DNA of 64,000 nt from Mycobacterium sp. ACS1612. GTDB taxonomy: Bacteria; Actinomycetota; Actinomycetes; Mycobacteriales; Mycobacteriaceae. Shown here in pieces: positions 51,909 to 60,674 of this stretch. The stretch's first letter is position 1; the number at the start of each line of letters is the position of its first letter. The position numbers were made by a program, and so were the translations under genes. Below the pieces are notes generated by a model. The model made no database searches, was not told the origin of the DNA, and worked only from the letters and a program-made list of their open reading frames with translations. The stretch lies in NCBI RefSeq assembly GCF_001667505.1, contig NZ_LZHZ01000054.1, positions 160,712-224,711 of the forward strand, given 5' to 3'.

Positions 51909-52399
51909 CCGAGACATCGGGTGGGGCGGCGGGAACGCAGTGGACCCCACATCACCGCGAGGGCCGACTGGCTCCCGTTCAGGAGAAAGAGCACGACCGG
52001 CCGGCCAGCCTCGACCATCCGCGCGCGCCGCGTCGCCCGCGGGGCATCCCGTACTTCGAGAAGTACGCGTGGCTGTTCATGCGGTTCTCCGGCGTCGCAC
52101 TGGTGGTGCTGGCGCTGGGCCACCTGTTCATCGGGCTGGTCTGGGACGGTGGCGTGTACCGCATCGACTTCAATTACGTGGCACAGCGGTGGACGTCGCC
52201 GTTCTGGCAGATCTGGGACATGGCCCTGCTGTGGCTCGCGATGGTGCACGGCGCCAACGGCATGCGCACCATCATCGGCGACTACGCCCGTAAAAACATC
52301 ACCAAGTTCTATCTGAATTCGCTGTTGTTGCTGGTGACAGGCTTCACGTTGGTGCTGGGCACCTATGTGCTGGTGACCTTCGACGCGAACATCTCGTGA
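51905..52399 (+). CDS. sdhD: Succinate dehydrogenase membrane anchor subunit
   Basis: A 164-residue anchor with an extended charged N terminus (residues 1-55, RPASLDHPRAPRRPRGIPYFEKY) and three membrane helices: LFMRFSGVALVVLALGHLFI, FWQIWDMALLWLAMVHGANGMR and FYLNSLLLLVTGFTLVLGTYVLV. ATG 51905 lies in ATGA at the end of sdhC. It contributes to the quinone site and haem pocket. The M. tuberculosis equivalent is Rv3317, about 20 residues shorter. Confidence 0.92.
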   Translation: MTETSGGAAGTQWTPHHREGRLAPVQEKEHDRPASLDHPRAPRRPRGIPYFEKYAWLFMRFSGVALVVLALGHLFIGLVWDGGVYRIDFNYVAQRWTSPFWQIWDMALLWLAMVHGANGMRTIIGDYARKNITKFYLNSLLLLVTGFTLVLGTYVLVTFDANIS

Positions 52400-52413
52400 A
52401 CCGGAGCTGATCA

Positions 52414-54168
52414 ATGCTGATTGAACATCGCTACGACGTCGTCATCGTCGGCGCAGGCGGCGCGGGTATGCGGGCGGCCGTCGAGGCGGGACCGCGTGTG
52501 CGCACCGCGGTGCTGACCAAGCTCTACCCGACGCGTTCGCACACCGGCGCCGCGCAGGGCGGAATGTGCGCCGCGCTGGCCAACGTCGAAGAGGACAACT
52601 GGGAGTGGCACACCTTCGACACCGTCAAGGGCGGCGACTACCTCGCCGACCAGGACGCGGTCGAGATCATGTGCAAGGAAGCCATCGACGCGGTGCTCGA
52701 TCTCGAGAAGATGGGGATGCCGTTCAACCGCACCCCTGAGGGCCGCATCGACCAGCGCCGGTTCGGCGGGCACACCCGCGACCACGGTAAGGCGCCCGTG
52801 CGGCGGGCCTGTTACGCCGCCGACCGCACCGGCCACATGATCCTGCAGACGCTGTACCAAAACTGCGTCAAGCACGACGTTCAGTTCTTCAACGAGTTCT
52901 ACGCGCTGGACCTGGCGCTCACCGAGACCGCCGCAGGCCCCGTCGCGACCGGCGTCATCGCCTACGAACTGGCGACCGGTGACATCCACGTCTTCCACGC
53001 CAAGGCGATTGTGCTCGCCACCGGCGGATCGGGCCGGATGTACAAGACAACCTCCAACGCGCACACGCTGACCGGCGACGGCCTCGGCATCGTGTTCCGC
53101 AAGGGACTTCCGTTGGAGGACATGGAATTTCACCAGTTCCATCCGACAGGCCTTGCGGGCCTTGGCATTCTGATCTCCGAAGCGGTGCGCGGCGAGGGCG
53201 GCATTCTGCTCAACTCCGAGGGCGAGCGGTTCATGGAGCGCTACGCCCCGACCATCAAGGACCTGGCGCCGCGCGACATCGTCGCCCGCTCGATGGTGCG
53301 GGAGGTACTCGAGGGCCGCGGCGCTGGCCCGCACAAGGACTACGTCTACATCGACGTCCGCCATCTCGGAGAGGACGTGCTCAACACCAAACTGCCCGAC
53401 ATCACCGAGTTCGCCCGCACCTACCTGGGCGTCGACCCGGTCAAGGAGCTGGTGCCGGTGTACCCCACGTGTCACTACGTGATGGGCGGCATCCCGACGA
53501 CCGTGAGCGGACAGGTGTTGCGCGACAACACCACACCGCTGCCGGGTCTGTACGCGGCGGGTGAATGCGCCTGCGTCTCGGTGCACGGCGCCAACCGGCT
53601 CGGTACCAACTCGCTGTTGGACATCAACGTGTTCGGCCGTCGTGCGGGCATTGTCGCGTCGAATTACGCGCTGGGCCATGACCATGTCGACCTGCCGTCG
53701 GATCCGGCGGGCATGGTGGTCGGCTGGGTGGGCGACATTTTGTCCGAACACGGCAACGAGCGCGTCGCCGACATCCGCACCGCCCTGCAGCAGTCGATGG
53801 ACAACAACGCCGCGGTGTTCCGCACTGAGGAGACGTTGAAGCAGGCGTTGACGGACATCCACGCTTTGAAGGAGCGGTATGCCCGAATCTCGGTGCACGA
53901 CAAGGGCAAGCGTTACAACAGCGACCTACTCGAGGCAATCGAGCTGGGCTTCCTGCTCGAGCTCGCCGAGGTGACGGTCGTCGGCGCGTTGAACCGCAAG
54001 GAATCTCGCGGCGGACACGCCCGCGAGGACTACCCGAACCGCGACGACACCAACTACATGCGGCACACCATGGCCTACAAGGAGGGCAGCGAGCTGCTGT
54101 CCGATATCCGGCTGGATTACAAGCCGGTGGTGATGACGCGGTACGAGCCGATGGAACGGAAGTACTGA
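52414..54168 (+). CDS. sdhA: Succinate dehydrogenase flavoprotein subunit
   Basis: A 584-residue FAD subunit (Rv3318 is 590). VVIVGAGGAGMRAAVEAG binds FAD, and RSHTGAAQGGMCAAL carries the histidine that holds FAD covalently in the family. FHQFHPTGL and HYVMGGIPT surround the dicarboxylate, and GECACVSVHGANRLGTNSLLD is the capping segment. It oxidises succinate to fumarate in the TCA cycle and respiratory chain. It follows sdhD by 14 bases and is followed by sdhB after one base. Confidence 0.95.
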   Translation: MLIEHRYDVVIVGAGGAGMRAAVEAGPRVRTAVLTKLYPTRSHTGAAQGGMCAALANVEEDNWEWHTFDTVKGGDYLADQDAVEIMCKEAIDAVLDLEKMGMPFNRTPEGRIDQRRFGGHTRDHGKAPVRRACYAADRTGHMILQTLYQNCVKHDVQFFNEFYALDLALTETAAGPVATGVIAYELATGDIHVFHAKAIVLATGGSGRMYKTTSNAHTLTGDGLGIVFRKGLPLEDMEFHQFHPTGLAGLGILISEAVRGEGGILLNSEGERFMERYAPTIKDLAPRDIVARSMVREVLEGRGAGPHKDYVYIDVRHLGEDVLNTKLPDITEFARTYLGVDPVKELVPVYPTCHYVMGGIPTTVSGQVLRDNTTPLPGLYAAGECACVSVHGANRLGTNSLLDINVFGRRAGIVASNYALGHDHVDLPSDPAGMVVGWVGDILSEHGNERVADIRTALQQSMDNNAAVFRTEETLKQALTDIHALKERYARISVHDKGKRYNSDLLEAIELGFLLELAEVTVVGALNRKESRGGHAREDYPNRDDTNYMRHTMAYKEGSELLSDIRLDYKPVVMTRYEPMERKY

Positions 54169-54169
54169 T

Positions 54170-54946
54170 ATGAGCGCACCAGCTGTCGACACCACCGAGG
54201 GCGCCGCACCGCCGGTGCCCGAGGGTGCGGTGATGATCACGCTGAAGATCGCCCGCTTCAACCCGGAGGACCCTGACGCCGCCGGTTGGCAGAGCTTCCG
54301 CGTCCCGTGTCTGCCCACCGACCGATTGCTCAACCTGCTGCACTACGTGAAGTGGTACCTGGACGGCACGCTGACGTTCCGGCGGTCGTGCGCCCACGGC
54401 GTGTGTGGCTCGGACGCGATGCGGATCAACGGCGTGAACCGGTTGGCGTGCAAGGTGCTGATGCGCGACATGCTGCCCAAGAAGCCCGGTAAGCAGCTCA
54501 CCATCACGATCGAGCCGATCCGCGGTCTGCCCGTCGAGAAGGACCTCGTGGTCAACATGGAGCCGTTCTTCGACGCCTACCGCGCCGTCAAACCGTTCCT
54601 GATCACCAGCGGCAATCCGCCCACCCGCGAACGCATTCAGAGCCAGACCGACCGGATGCGCTACGACGACACCACCAAGTGCATCCTGTGCGCGTGCTGC
54701 ACCACCAGTTGCCCGGTGTACTGGAGCGAGGGTTCGTATTTCGGCCCAGCCGCGATCGTCAACGCGCACCGGTTCATCTTCGACAGCCGCGACGAGGGCG
54801 CCGCCGAGCGACTGGACATCCTCAACGAGGTGGACGGCGTGTGGCGTTGCCGCACGACGTTCAACTGCACGGAGTCCTGCCCGCGCGGCATTCAGGTGAC
54901 GCAGGCCATCCAGGAGGTCAAGCGCGCGCTGATGTTCGCGCGCTAG
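54170..54946 (+). CDS. sdhB: Succinate dehydrogenase iron-sulfur subunit
   Basis: A 258-residue iron-sulfur protein (Rv3319 equivalent). The [2Fe-2S] ligands are in RRSCAHGVCGSDAM and LAC. The [4Fe-4S] and [3Fe-4S] ligands are in CILCACCTTSCPVYW and NCTESCPRGIQVT. It passes electrons from SdhA to menaquinone. ATG 54170 is one base after the sdhA stop. An N-terminal extension of about 20 residues is not conserved. It is the last gene of sdhCDAB. Confidence 0.95.
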   Translation: MSAPAVDTTEGAAPPVPEGAVMITLKIARFNPEDPDAAGWQSFRVPCLPTDRLLNLLHYVKWYLDGTLTFRRSCAHGVCGSDAMRINGVNRLACKVLMRDMLPKKPGKQLTITIEPIRGLPVEKDLVVNMEPFFDAYRAVKPFLITSGNPPTRERIQSQTDRMRYDDTTKCILCACCTTSCPVYWSEGSYFGPAAIVNAHRFIFDSRDEGAAERLDILNEVDGVWRCRTTFNCTESCPRGIQVTQAIQEVKRALMFAR

Positions 54947-54993
54947 AGCGATTTCGGGTGTCACACTTCCGGGGGCTGTCTCGTCTAACGGGT

Positions 54994-55596
54994 ATGACAC
55001 AAACAACCCGCATCGCGCCCGTTCCCCCGAAGCAGGCAGGCCTGCTGACCCGCGTCATGTACCGGGTGGCCAAGCGGCGGTTCGGTGAGGTGCCCGAGCC
55101 GTTCACCGTCGCCGCGCACCATCCCCGCCTGCTGGTGGCCAACGCCGTGCACGAGACGCTGCTGGACTCGGGCTCGAAGAAGTTGCCGAAGAACGTCCGC
55201 GAGCTCGCCGTATTCTGGACCGCCCGCACGATCGGCTGCTCATGGTGCGTCGACTTCGGCGCGATGCTGCAGCGACTCGACGGCCTCGACGTCGACCGCC
55301 TCAAGGAGATCGACGACTACGCGACCTCACCGCGCTACACCGACGACGAGCGGGCGGCGATCGCCTACGCCAATGCGATGACGACCGACCCTCACTCAGT
55401 CACCGACGAGCAGGTCGCCGACCTTCGGAAGCGCTTCGGCGACGATGGCGTGATCGAGCTGACCTATCAGATCGGCGTGGAGAACATGCGGGCACGCATG
55501 TACTCGGCGCTGGGCATCACCGAGCAGGGCTTCAATTCCGGTGATGCTTGCCGTGTGCCGTGGGCGACCGAGGAGCACCAAGCGGGGAGCCGGTGA
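54994..55596 (+). CDS. Carboxymuconolactone decarboxylase/AhpD-like protein
   Basis: A 200-residue AhpD-fold protein. The CxxC redox pair is in TIGCSWCVDFGAML with the following Asp, as in AhpD-like peroxidase partners. The ATG at 54994 begins MTQTTRIAPVPPKQ; the frame is open far upstream through sdhB's shadow. It converges on sigJ and overlaps its 3' end by 65 bases. Genes of this type are the standard companions of ECF41-type sigma factors, whose target promoter is often in front of them. The reaction is unknown, likely peroxide or organic radical chemistry. Confidence 0.86.
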   Translation: MTQTTRIAPVPPKQAGLLTRVMYRVAKRRFGEVPEPFTVAAHHPRLLVANAVHETLLDSGSKKLPKNVRELAVFWTARTIGCSWCVDFGAMLQRLDGLDVDRLKEIDDYATSPRYTDDERAAIAYANAMTTDPHSVTDEQVADLRKRFGDDGVIELTYQIGVENMRARMYSALGITEQGFNSGDACRVPWATEEHQAGSR

Positions 55597-56470
55597 ACTT
55601 CTCGGGATTGGCGATATCCCAAACGGCGCAGACCTTTCCGTCGCGCACAGCCATCGCGGTGATCCGCGGCATCAGCGCCGGATAGCCGTCGCGGGCCGGT
55701 GCGCCTTCGGTATAGGAGCCGACCTGACCGTTGACCAGCGCCAACTGAGCGCCTGCCGGCCAGTTCGGCCCGTAGCGGCGGGCCAGGCCGAACAGGAACC
55801 TGGCCACCTTGTCTGGGCCGACGATCACCCGCGCTGCGGTGGGCGCCCGGCCGTTGGCGTCGCCCGTGTAGGTGACATCCGGATGTAGCAGGCGCACAAC
55901 GGCTTCCATGTTTCCTTCGGCAATCGCGGCCATCAGCGAGCCGGCCACCTCGCTGTGTGAGTGGTCGGTCACTGCCGGCGGCGCAGACGACACCGCCCGG
56001 CGCGCTCGCGACGCCAACTGCCGGGCTGAAGCGTCGCTCACGTCGAGCACCGCGGCGATATCGGTGAACGGCACTCCGAAGCCGTCGTGCAGCACGAAGG
56101 CCACCCGCTGATCCGGCGTCAACCGCTCGAGCACCACCATTGCCGCGAACCGGGCGTCGTCGGCTGCGACCACCGCCGCGAGCGGGTCGTCGCCCTCGAG
56201 GCCGGTGACCACCGGTTCCGGCAGCCATTCGCCGACATAGGTTTCGCGCCGCTTGGCGGCCGAGCGCAACCGGTCCAACGCCAGCCTGCTCACCACGGTG
56301 GTCAGCCACGCCGGCAGGTCGTTGACCGTCTCCGATGCGCCGCTCCACCGCAGCCATGCGTCCTGCACGACGTCCTCCGCATCGGCGACCGTGCCGGTGA
56401 GCCGATACGCGACGGCCAGCAGGTGCGGGCGTAACTCCTCGAACTCGTCGACCCGCGTGCTTGCGGTCAT
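55532..56470 (-). CDS. sigJ: ECF sigma factor SigJ (ECF41-type with SnoaL-like C terminus)
   Basis: A 312-residue sigma factor, the same length as Rv3328c. Sigma2 (residues 8-75, DAEDVVQDAWLRW) and sigma4 (110-170, LTPDQRVAFVLHDGFGVPFTDIAAVLDVS) are joined by the WLPEP linker motif (82-86) typical of ECF41. A C-terminal SnoaL/NTF2-like domain of about 120 residues controls activity in this group in place of an anti-sigma factor. The expected DGGGK motif there reads DANGR, and NPDKL reads NPEKF, so the control may differ. SigJ is linked to hydrogen-peroxide resistance in M. tuberculosis. Confidence 0.93.
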   Translation of the reverse strand: MTASTRVDEFEELRPHLLAVAYRLTGTVADAEDVVQDAWLRWSGASETVNDLPAWLTTVVSRLALDRLRSAAKRRETYVGEWLPEPVVTGLEGDDPLAAVVAADDARFAAMVVLERLTPDQRVAFVLHDGFGVPFTDIAAVLDVSDASARQLASRARRAVSSAPPAVTDHSHSEVAGSLMAAIAEGNMEAVVRLLHPDVTYTGDANGRAPTAARVIVGPDKVARFLFGLARRYGPNWPAGAQLALVNGQVGSYTEGAPARDGYPALMPRITAMAVRDGKVCAVWDIANPEKFTGSPLGAPRSPTAHGKHHRN

Positions 56471-56479
56471 GCAACGAGT

Positions 56480-58066
56480 CTATGGCTTGGTGAAACGCGG
56501 GTAGTGCGTGACGACCGCGGCGCCGTCCGACCGGGGATCCGATGCCGCGGTCATCGCACCGGTGTCGTCGACGAAGACGACGTTCGTCTGGCCGAGGTTC
56601 TCGGTGTGCGCGGCGACGGTCGTCGGCGTCAGGCCTGCGCGCTCGATAGCGGCCACCGCCGCGGGTTGCAGATCGGCTTCTGCGATCACCGAATCCATTG
56701 TGCCGCCGTCGGCCTGAAGACCGACCACGGCACGGGGCGCGCTGACCGCGGCCTCCGCGCCCTCCCCCTCGAGCGCACGCAACAACACCTGCGCGAGGAT
56801 CTGCGGTTGGCCCTGACCACCCATCGTCGAGAGCACATGACGCAACTTGCCCCTATCGGTCGTCATCACCGGCATCAGGGTGTGGGCGGGCCGTTTGCGT
56901 GGCGCGATCACGTTCGGCGAGGTGTCATCCAACGAGAAACTCGTGCCGCGATTGTGGAACAGGATCCCGGTGGCGGGGTCGATCAGGCCCGACCCGAAGG
57001 CGTGGTACACGCTCTGGATCAACGACACCGCGTAACCGTCGGCGTCGGCCGCCGCCACGCCGACTGTGTCACCGTGCGGCACCAGCCCCGGACCGGTCCG
57101 TGCCGCACCGATTTCCGCTGATTCGTCGAGGCCCTTGTTCACCAGCGCGTCGACGTCGACGAAGACGTACCGCGGATCGCCCAGCTCTGTTTCCCGTAAC
57201 GCGTTGCCCCGGTGGAAGATTCGCATCAATGCACCCAATCCGTCGCCGAGCGGACCGGCGATGCCGACGTCCTCCACCGCGCGCAGCGCGCGAAGCAGCA
57301 GGAAACCGTGCGTGTTCGGCGGGCTTGTCAGCACCGTGACGGCGCCGAAATCCGCCGTGATCGGCGCCGTCGTTTCCGGTTGGAATTCGGCGAAATCGTC
57401 GACCGTCAGCACGGATCCGTGGGACCGCAGATACTTGACCGACTGCTCGGCGAGTGCGCCCGCGTAGAAGGTATCCGGGCCGACGTCGCGCAATTCTGCG
57501 AACGAGTCGGCCAGCGCATGCTGCACAAGGGCGTCACCCGCGCGCAGGTTCCGACCACCCGGTCGGAAGACCCTGTCGAAATCCCCGCTGCCGTGCAGGT
57601 CGGCATTCTCGGCATCGGCGATGTGGGTGGCCAGCGACGGCGCCACCGCGACACCGCATTTCGCCGCATCCTCCGCCGCGCGCAGGGTGTGTTCCCACGA
57701 CAGCCGGGCACCGAAGCGGCGCAACGCCTCCCAACCGCGGATGCCGCCGGGCACCGTCACCGCGTCGGCGCCGCGGGCCGGTAACCAGTCGCCGTGCCGT
57801 CCCCGCAGGCCGGCGGCGTCGGTCGCGGCGCCCGCCCAGCCCGATGCGTTCACACAGTCGATTGCCCCATCCGGGGTGCGCACCAGCGCGATCAGGTCAC
57901 CGCCGAGCGCGACGTTGTGCGGATACACGACCGTGAGCACGGCGGCCGCGGAGATGGCCGCGTCGATCGCGTTGCCGCCGTCGCGGTAAGCCCGCATGCC
58001 GGCCTCGGTCGCCAACGCGTGGGGGCTGGCGAGCGCACCGGTGAACGACGTCGACGGACTGGACAC
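56480..58066 (-). CDS. Gamma-glutamyltransferase family protein
   Basis: A 528-residue Ntn-hydrolase precursor. GNAIDAAISAAAVLTVVYPHNVALGGDL opens the alpha part. Self-cleavage is expected before Thr334 in PHGDTVGVAAADADG, giving a beta subunit of about 195 residues. FGSGLIDPATGILFHNRG and GGQGQPQI complete the pattern of the YwrD-like cytosolic group. No signal peptide is visible. It would hydrolyse or transfer gamma-glutamyl groups from glutathione-like or gamma-glutamyl amine compounds. The start is taken as GTG 58066 (VSSPSTSFTGALASPHALATE), since the far longer frame is shadow. It is the last gene of a minus-strand run with the ABC transporter, 17 bases from it. Confidence 0.86.
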   Translation of the reverse strand: MSSPSTSFTGALASPHALATEAGMRAYRDGGNAIDAAISAAAVLTVVYPHNVALGGDLIALVRTPDGAIDCVNASGWAGAATDAAGLRGRHGDWLPARGADAVTVPGGIRGWEALRRFGARLSWEHTLRAAEDAAKCGVAVAPSLATHIADAENADLHGSGDFDRVFRPGGRNLRAGDALVQHALADSFAELRDVGPDTFYAGALAEQSVKYLRSHGSVLTVDDFAEFQPETTAPITADFGAVTVLTSPPNTHGFLLLRALRAVEDVGIAGPLGDGLGALMRIFHRGNALRETELGDPRYVFVDVDALVNKGLDESAEIGAARTGPGLVPHGDTVGVAAADADGYAVSLIQSVYHAFGSGLIDPATGILFHNRGTSFSLDDTSPNVIAPRKRPAHTLMPVMTTDRGKLRHVLSTMGGQGQPQILAQVLLRALEGEGAEAAVSAPRAVVGLQADGGTMDSVIAEADLQPAAVAAIERAGLTPTTVAAHTENLGQTNVVFVDDTGAMTAASDPRSDGAAVVTHYPRFTKP

Positions 58067-58083
58067 GTTGGAAGGACTCCTCA

Positions 58084-58860
58084 CTAGATGGTGGACAGGA
58101 ACGCCTTGGTGCGTTCGTGCTGGGGGTTGCCGAACAGTTGGGCGGGCGGGGCGTCCTCGATGATGCGGCCCGCGTCCATCACGACGATGCGATCGGCCAC
58201 CTCGCGGGCGAACCGCATCTCGTGGGTCACGACGATCATCGTCATGTCCTCTTTGGCTAGTTCCCGCATCACCGCGAGCACCTCGCCGACCATCTCGACG
58301 TCGAGCGCGCTGGTCGGTTCGTCGAACAGCATCACCTTGGGCCGCATCGCCAACGCCCGGGCGATCGCGACCCGTTGTTGTTGACCACCTGACAGCTGGC
58401 TGGGTCGCGACTCGGCCTTGTCCGCAAGACCGACCCGCTCCAGCAGATCCAATGCATCCTGGCGCGCCTTCTCCTTCGGCGTCCCGAGCACCCGGACGGG
58501 GCCGTTCCAAACGTTCTCGACGGCCGTCATGTGCGGAAACAGGTTGAAGTGCTGGAACACGAAGCCGATTTCGCGGCGGCGGCGGGCGAGCTCGCTGGTG
58601 CTGACCTTCTTCTTGCTGGTGCTGTCCCGGTGCCCGATCGGCACGCCGTCGACCACGATCTCGCCGCTGTCAACGGTTTCCAGGTGGTTCACTGAACGCA
58701 GCAGCGTCGTCTTGCCCGCACCCGACGGTCCGATCAGGACGACGACCTGCCCGCGCATCACGTCGAGTGAGACGTCGTCGAGCACCTTGCGGCCGCCGAG
58801 GGTGCGCGACGCCCGCCGGACCGAAACGATAGGGGCCGTCGATCCCGTGGTGGCACTCAT
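58084..58860 (-). CDS. Polar amino-acid ABC transporter, ATP-binding protein
   Basis: A 258-residue ATPase of the GlnQ/HisP type. Walker A is IGPSGAGKTT, the Q-loop is GFVFQHFNLFPHMT, the signature is LSGGQQQRVAIARAL, Walker B is VMLFDEPTSALD and the switch is VVTHEMRFA. AAGGAG lies six bases before ATG 58860. ATG 58887, which overlaps the permease stop (ATGA), is the alternative start. It powers uptake with the permease at 58884 and the binding lipoprotein at 59690. The ligand is probably a polar amino acid or amine. Confidence 0.93.
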   Translation of the reverse strand: MSATTGSTAPIVSVRRASRTLGGRKVLDDVSLDVMRGQVVVLIGPSGAGKTTLLRSVNHLETVDSGEIVVDGVPIGHRDSTSKKKVSTSELARRRREIGFVFQHFNLFPHMTAVENVWNGPVRVLGTPKEKARQDALDLLERVGLADKAESRPSQLSGGQQQRVAIARALAMRPKVMLFDEPTSALDVEMVGEVLAVMRELAKEDMTMIVVTHEMRFAREVADRIVVMDAGRIIEDAPPAQLFGNPQHERTKAFLSTI

Positions 58861-58883
58861 GGCCGACTCCTTCGCGTTCGCGC

Positions 58884-59675
58884 TCATCCGTGCGCCTGCA
58901 GGACCGGGGCCGAGGCTGCCGCGCGACGGGCGCCGAGAAGCCGTTGGGTGATCCTGACCCGCTGCTCGATGCCCAACTGGCGGGCCAACCGGTTCTCGAT
59001 GTCCGCCTGGATGAAGGTCCAGATCGTGGTGAGCGCGAGGTAATAGATCGCCGCGACGATGAAGATCTCGAACGTGTGGAAGGTGTAGGAACTGATCGAC
59101 TGCGTGACCAGGAACATCTCGCTGACCCCGATCACGGACAACACCGACGTGGTCTTCATCATGCCGTTGAACGAGTTGCCCAGCGGCGGCACCATCACCC
59201 GTAGCGACTGCGGCACGATGATCCACCGCATCACCTTGCCGGGCTTCATCCCAAGCGACGCCGCCGCCTCGAACTGTCCCTTCGGCACGGAATCCAGTCC
59301 GGCGCGGATGATTTCAGCGATATAGGCGCTTTCGTTGATCATCAGCCCGAGGATCGCGGCCTGCACCGCAGCCTTGACCGAGAAGCCGAGCAGCGAGACG
59401 TCGTGGAACTGGTAGAGGCCGACGGCGGCCAACCCGGTGTAGATCAGCACCAACTGGACCAGTAGCGGCGTCCCGCGGATGACCCAGATGTACATGCTGG
59501 CACACCACCGCAGACCCGCGTAGCGCGACCGTCGCATCAGCGCGACGATCAGCCCCAGGACGGTGGCCAAAACCATTGCCACTATCGAGATCACGATGGT
59601 GAGCATCAGCCCGTTGAGAAATGGCGCGCTGGGCGTCACCAGGCTCTTCCAGAAGAACTGCCAATCGAAGTGCAT
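58884..59675 (-). CDS. Polar amino-acid ABC transporter, permease
   Basis: A 263-residue HisMQ/GlnP-type permease with five membrane helices (LNGLMLTIVISIVAMVLATVLG at the start). The EAA loop EAAASLGMKPGKVMRWIIVPQS contacts the ATPase. The N-terminal half has IRGTPLLVQLVLIYTG, a hallmark of this family. Unusually only one permease gene is present, so it must act as a homodimer. It lies 14 bases after the binding-protein gene. Confidence 0.93.
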   Translation of the reverse strand: MHFDWQFFWKSLVTPSAPFLNGLMLTIVISIVAMVLATVLGLIVALMRRSRYAGLRWCASMYIWVIRGTPLLVQLVLIYTGLAAVGLYQFHDVSLLGFSVKAAVQAAILGLMINESAYIAEIIRAGLDSVPKGQFEAAASLGMKPGKVMRWIIVPQSLRVMVPPLGNSFNGMMKTTSVLSVIGVSEMFLVTQSISSYTFHTFEIFIVAAIYYLALTTIWTFIQADIENRLARQLGIEQRVRITQRLLGARRAAASAPVLQAHG

Positions 59676-59689
59676 CTAAAACCCGCCGA

Positions 59690-60541
59690 TCACCTGTTGA
59701 TACTCAGGTCCGTCTGACCCCACTGTTCGAGGATCTTGTTGTAGCTGCCGTCGGCTTCCATCTGGCTGAGCGCGTCCTGGATCGCGTTGTGCAGCTGGGC
59801 ATTTCCCTTTAGCGTTGCCGCGCCGATCTTGATGGTGCCGAAGGGCTGGCCTGCCATCTGGATCTGTGCGCCCGTCTTGGTCGCGTAGTACCCCAGCGAT
59901 TCGGCGGTGTCGAGGTAGGCGTCGACCTGGCCGTTCTGCACCTGTTGGATAGAGACGTCAGCGTGACTGTTGCGGGTGATATCGACGCCGGGTTTGCCTG
60001 CGGCCGTGCACTTGTCGGACTGTTCCTGCGACAGCGATTCGGCCGTCGTCGCGACCGCGACGATCACCTTCTTGCCGCACATGCTGTCGTCCAAACCGGT
60101 GATCGCGACGGGATGTGCTTTCGACACTGCGATTCCGGTGCCCGACCAGATGTAGGGCACGAAGTCGACGACTTTTTCGCGCTCGGGCTTGATGTACAGC
60201 TGGGCCATGATCACGTCACACTGCTTTGCTTGCAGGGTCGGGATGACGGCGGCGAATGCGGACTCGACGAATTGCGGGGTGAGCCCGAGCTTGCCCGCGA
60301 TGGCCTTGCCGAGATCGACCTCGCTGCCCACCAGGGCGCCGGTCTCGTCGTGGTAGACGCTCGGCGGCGTACCGTCGTTTTCGGTGCAGATCTTCAGGGT
60401 GCCCGCCTGCAGAATCGCCGGCGGGGCGACCTTCGCGGGCCCGGTGCTGGTCGATGCCGCGTGGTCGGACGAAGACGAACAACTGGTCAGAGCGAGGGCA
60501 ACGATGCCGAGGATGACACCGGCAAGGGCGGACTTCTTCAC
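59690..60541 (-). CDS. Substrate-binding lipoprotein of amino-acid ABC transporter
   Basis: A 283-residue periplasmic binding protein type 2. The signal VKKSALAGVILGIVALALTS ends in a lipobox with Cys21 (LTSC), so it is anchored outside the membrane. The body follows the SBP_bac_3 pattern (GTLKICTENDGTPPSVY, GALVGSEVDLGKAIAGKLG, FVESAFAAVIPTLQAKQCDVI). AGGAGG lies six bases before GTG 60541, which fixes the start. It leads the SBP-permease-ATPase-GGT operon, just after a double palindromic operator (60601-60634). Confidence 0.93.
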   Translation of the reverse strand: MKKSALAGVILGIVALALTSCSSSSDHAASTSTGPAKVAPPAILQAGTLKICTENDGTPPSVYHDETGALVGSEVDLGKAIAGKLGLTPQFVESAFAAVIPTLQAKQCDVIMAQLYIKPEREKVVDFVPYIWSGTGIAVSKAHPVAITGLDDSMCGKKVIVAVATTAESLSQEQSDKCTAAGKPGVDITRNSHADVSIQQVQNGQVDAYLDTAESLGYYATKTGAQIQMAGQPFGTIKIGAATLKGNAQLHNAIQDALSQMEADGSYNKILEQWGQTDLSINR

Positions 60542-60600
60542 GGTTCCTCCTGGACTTGGGCGGTTGGGCGGGTGTCGAAGTGACGCTCGCCACACGCGGG

Positions 60601-60634
60601 CCTATCAGACGATAGGCTCCTATCGGCCGATAGG
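60601..60634. promoter_or_regulatory. Tandem palindromic operators before the ABC transporter operon
   Basis: CCTATCAGACGATAGG (60601-60616) and CCTATCGGCCGATAGG (60619-60634) are 16-bp palindromes with identical 6-bp arms, 18 bp apart centre to centre. They lie 60-93 bases upstream of the binding-protein start and just downstream of the TetR gene's stop. The CTATC-N4-GATAG layout is like operators reported for AmtR-type TetR regulators. A pair this exact implies cooperative binding of two dimers. Confidence 0.75.
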
Positions 60635-60674
60635 CCAGCCTTCTGCCAGGTTTGGTCCGCTTTGTTGCACAGAA

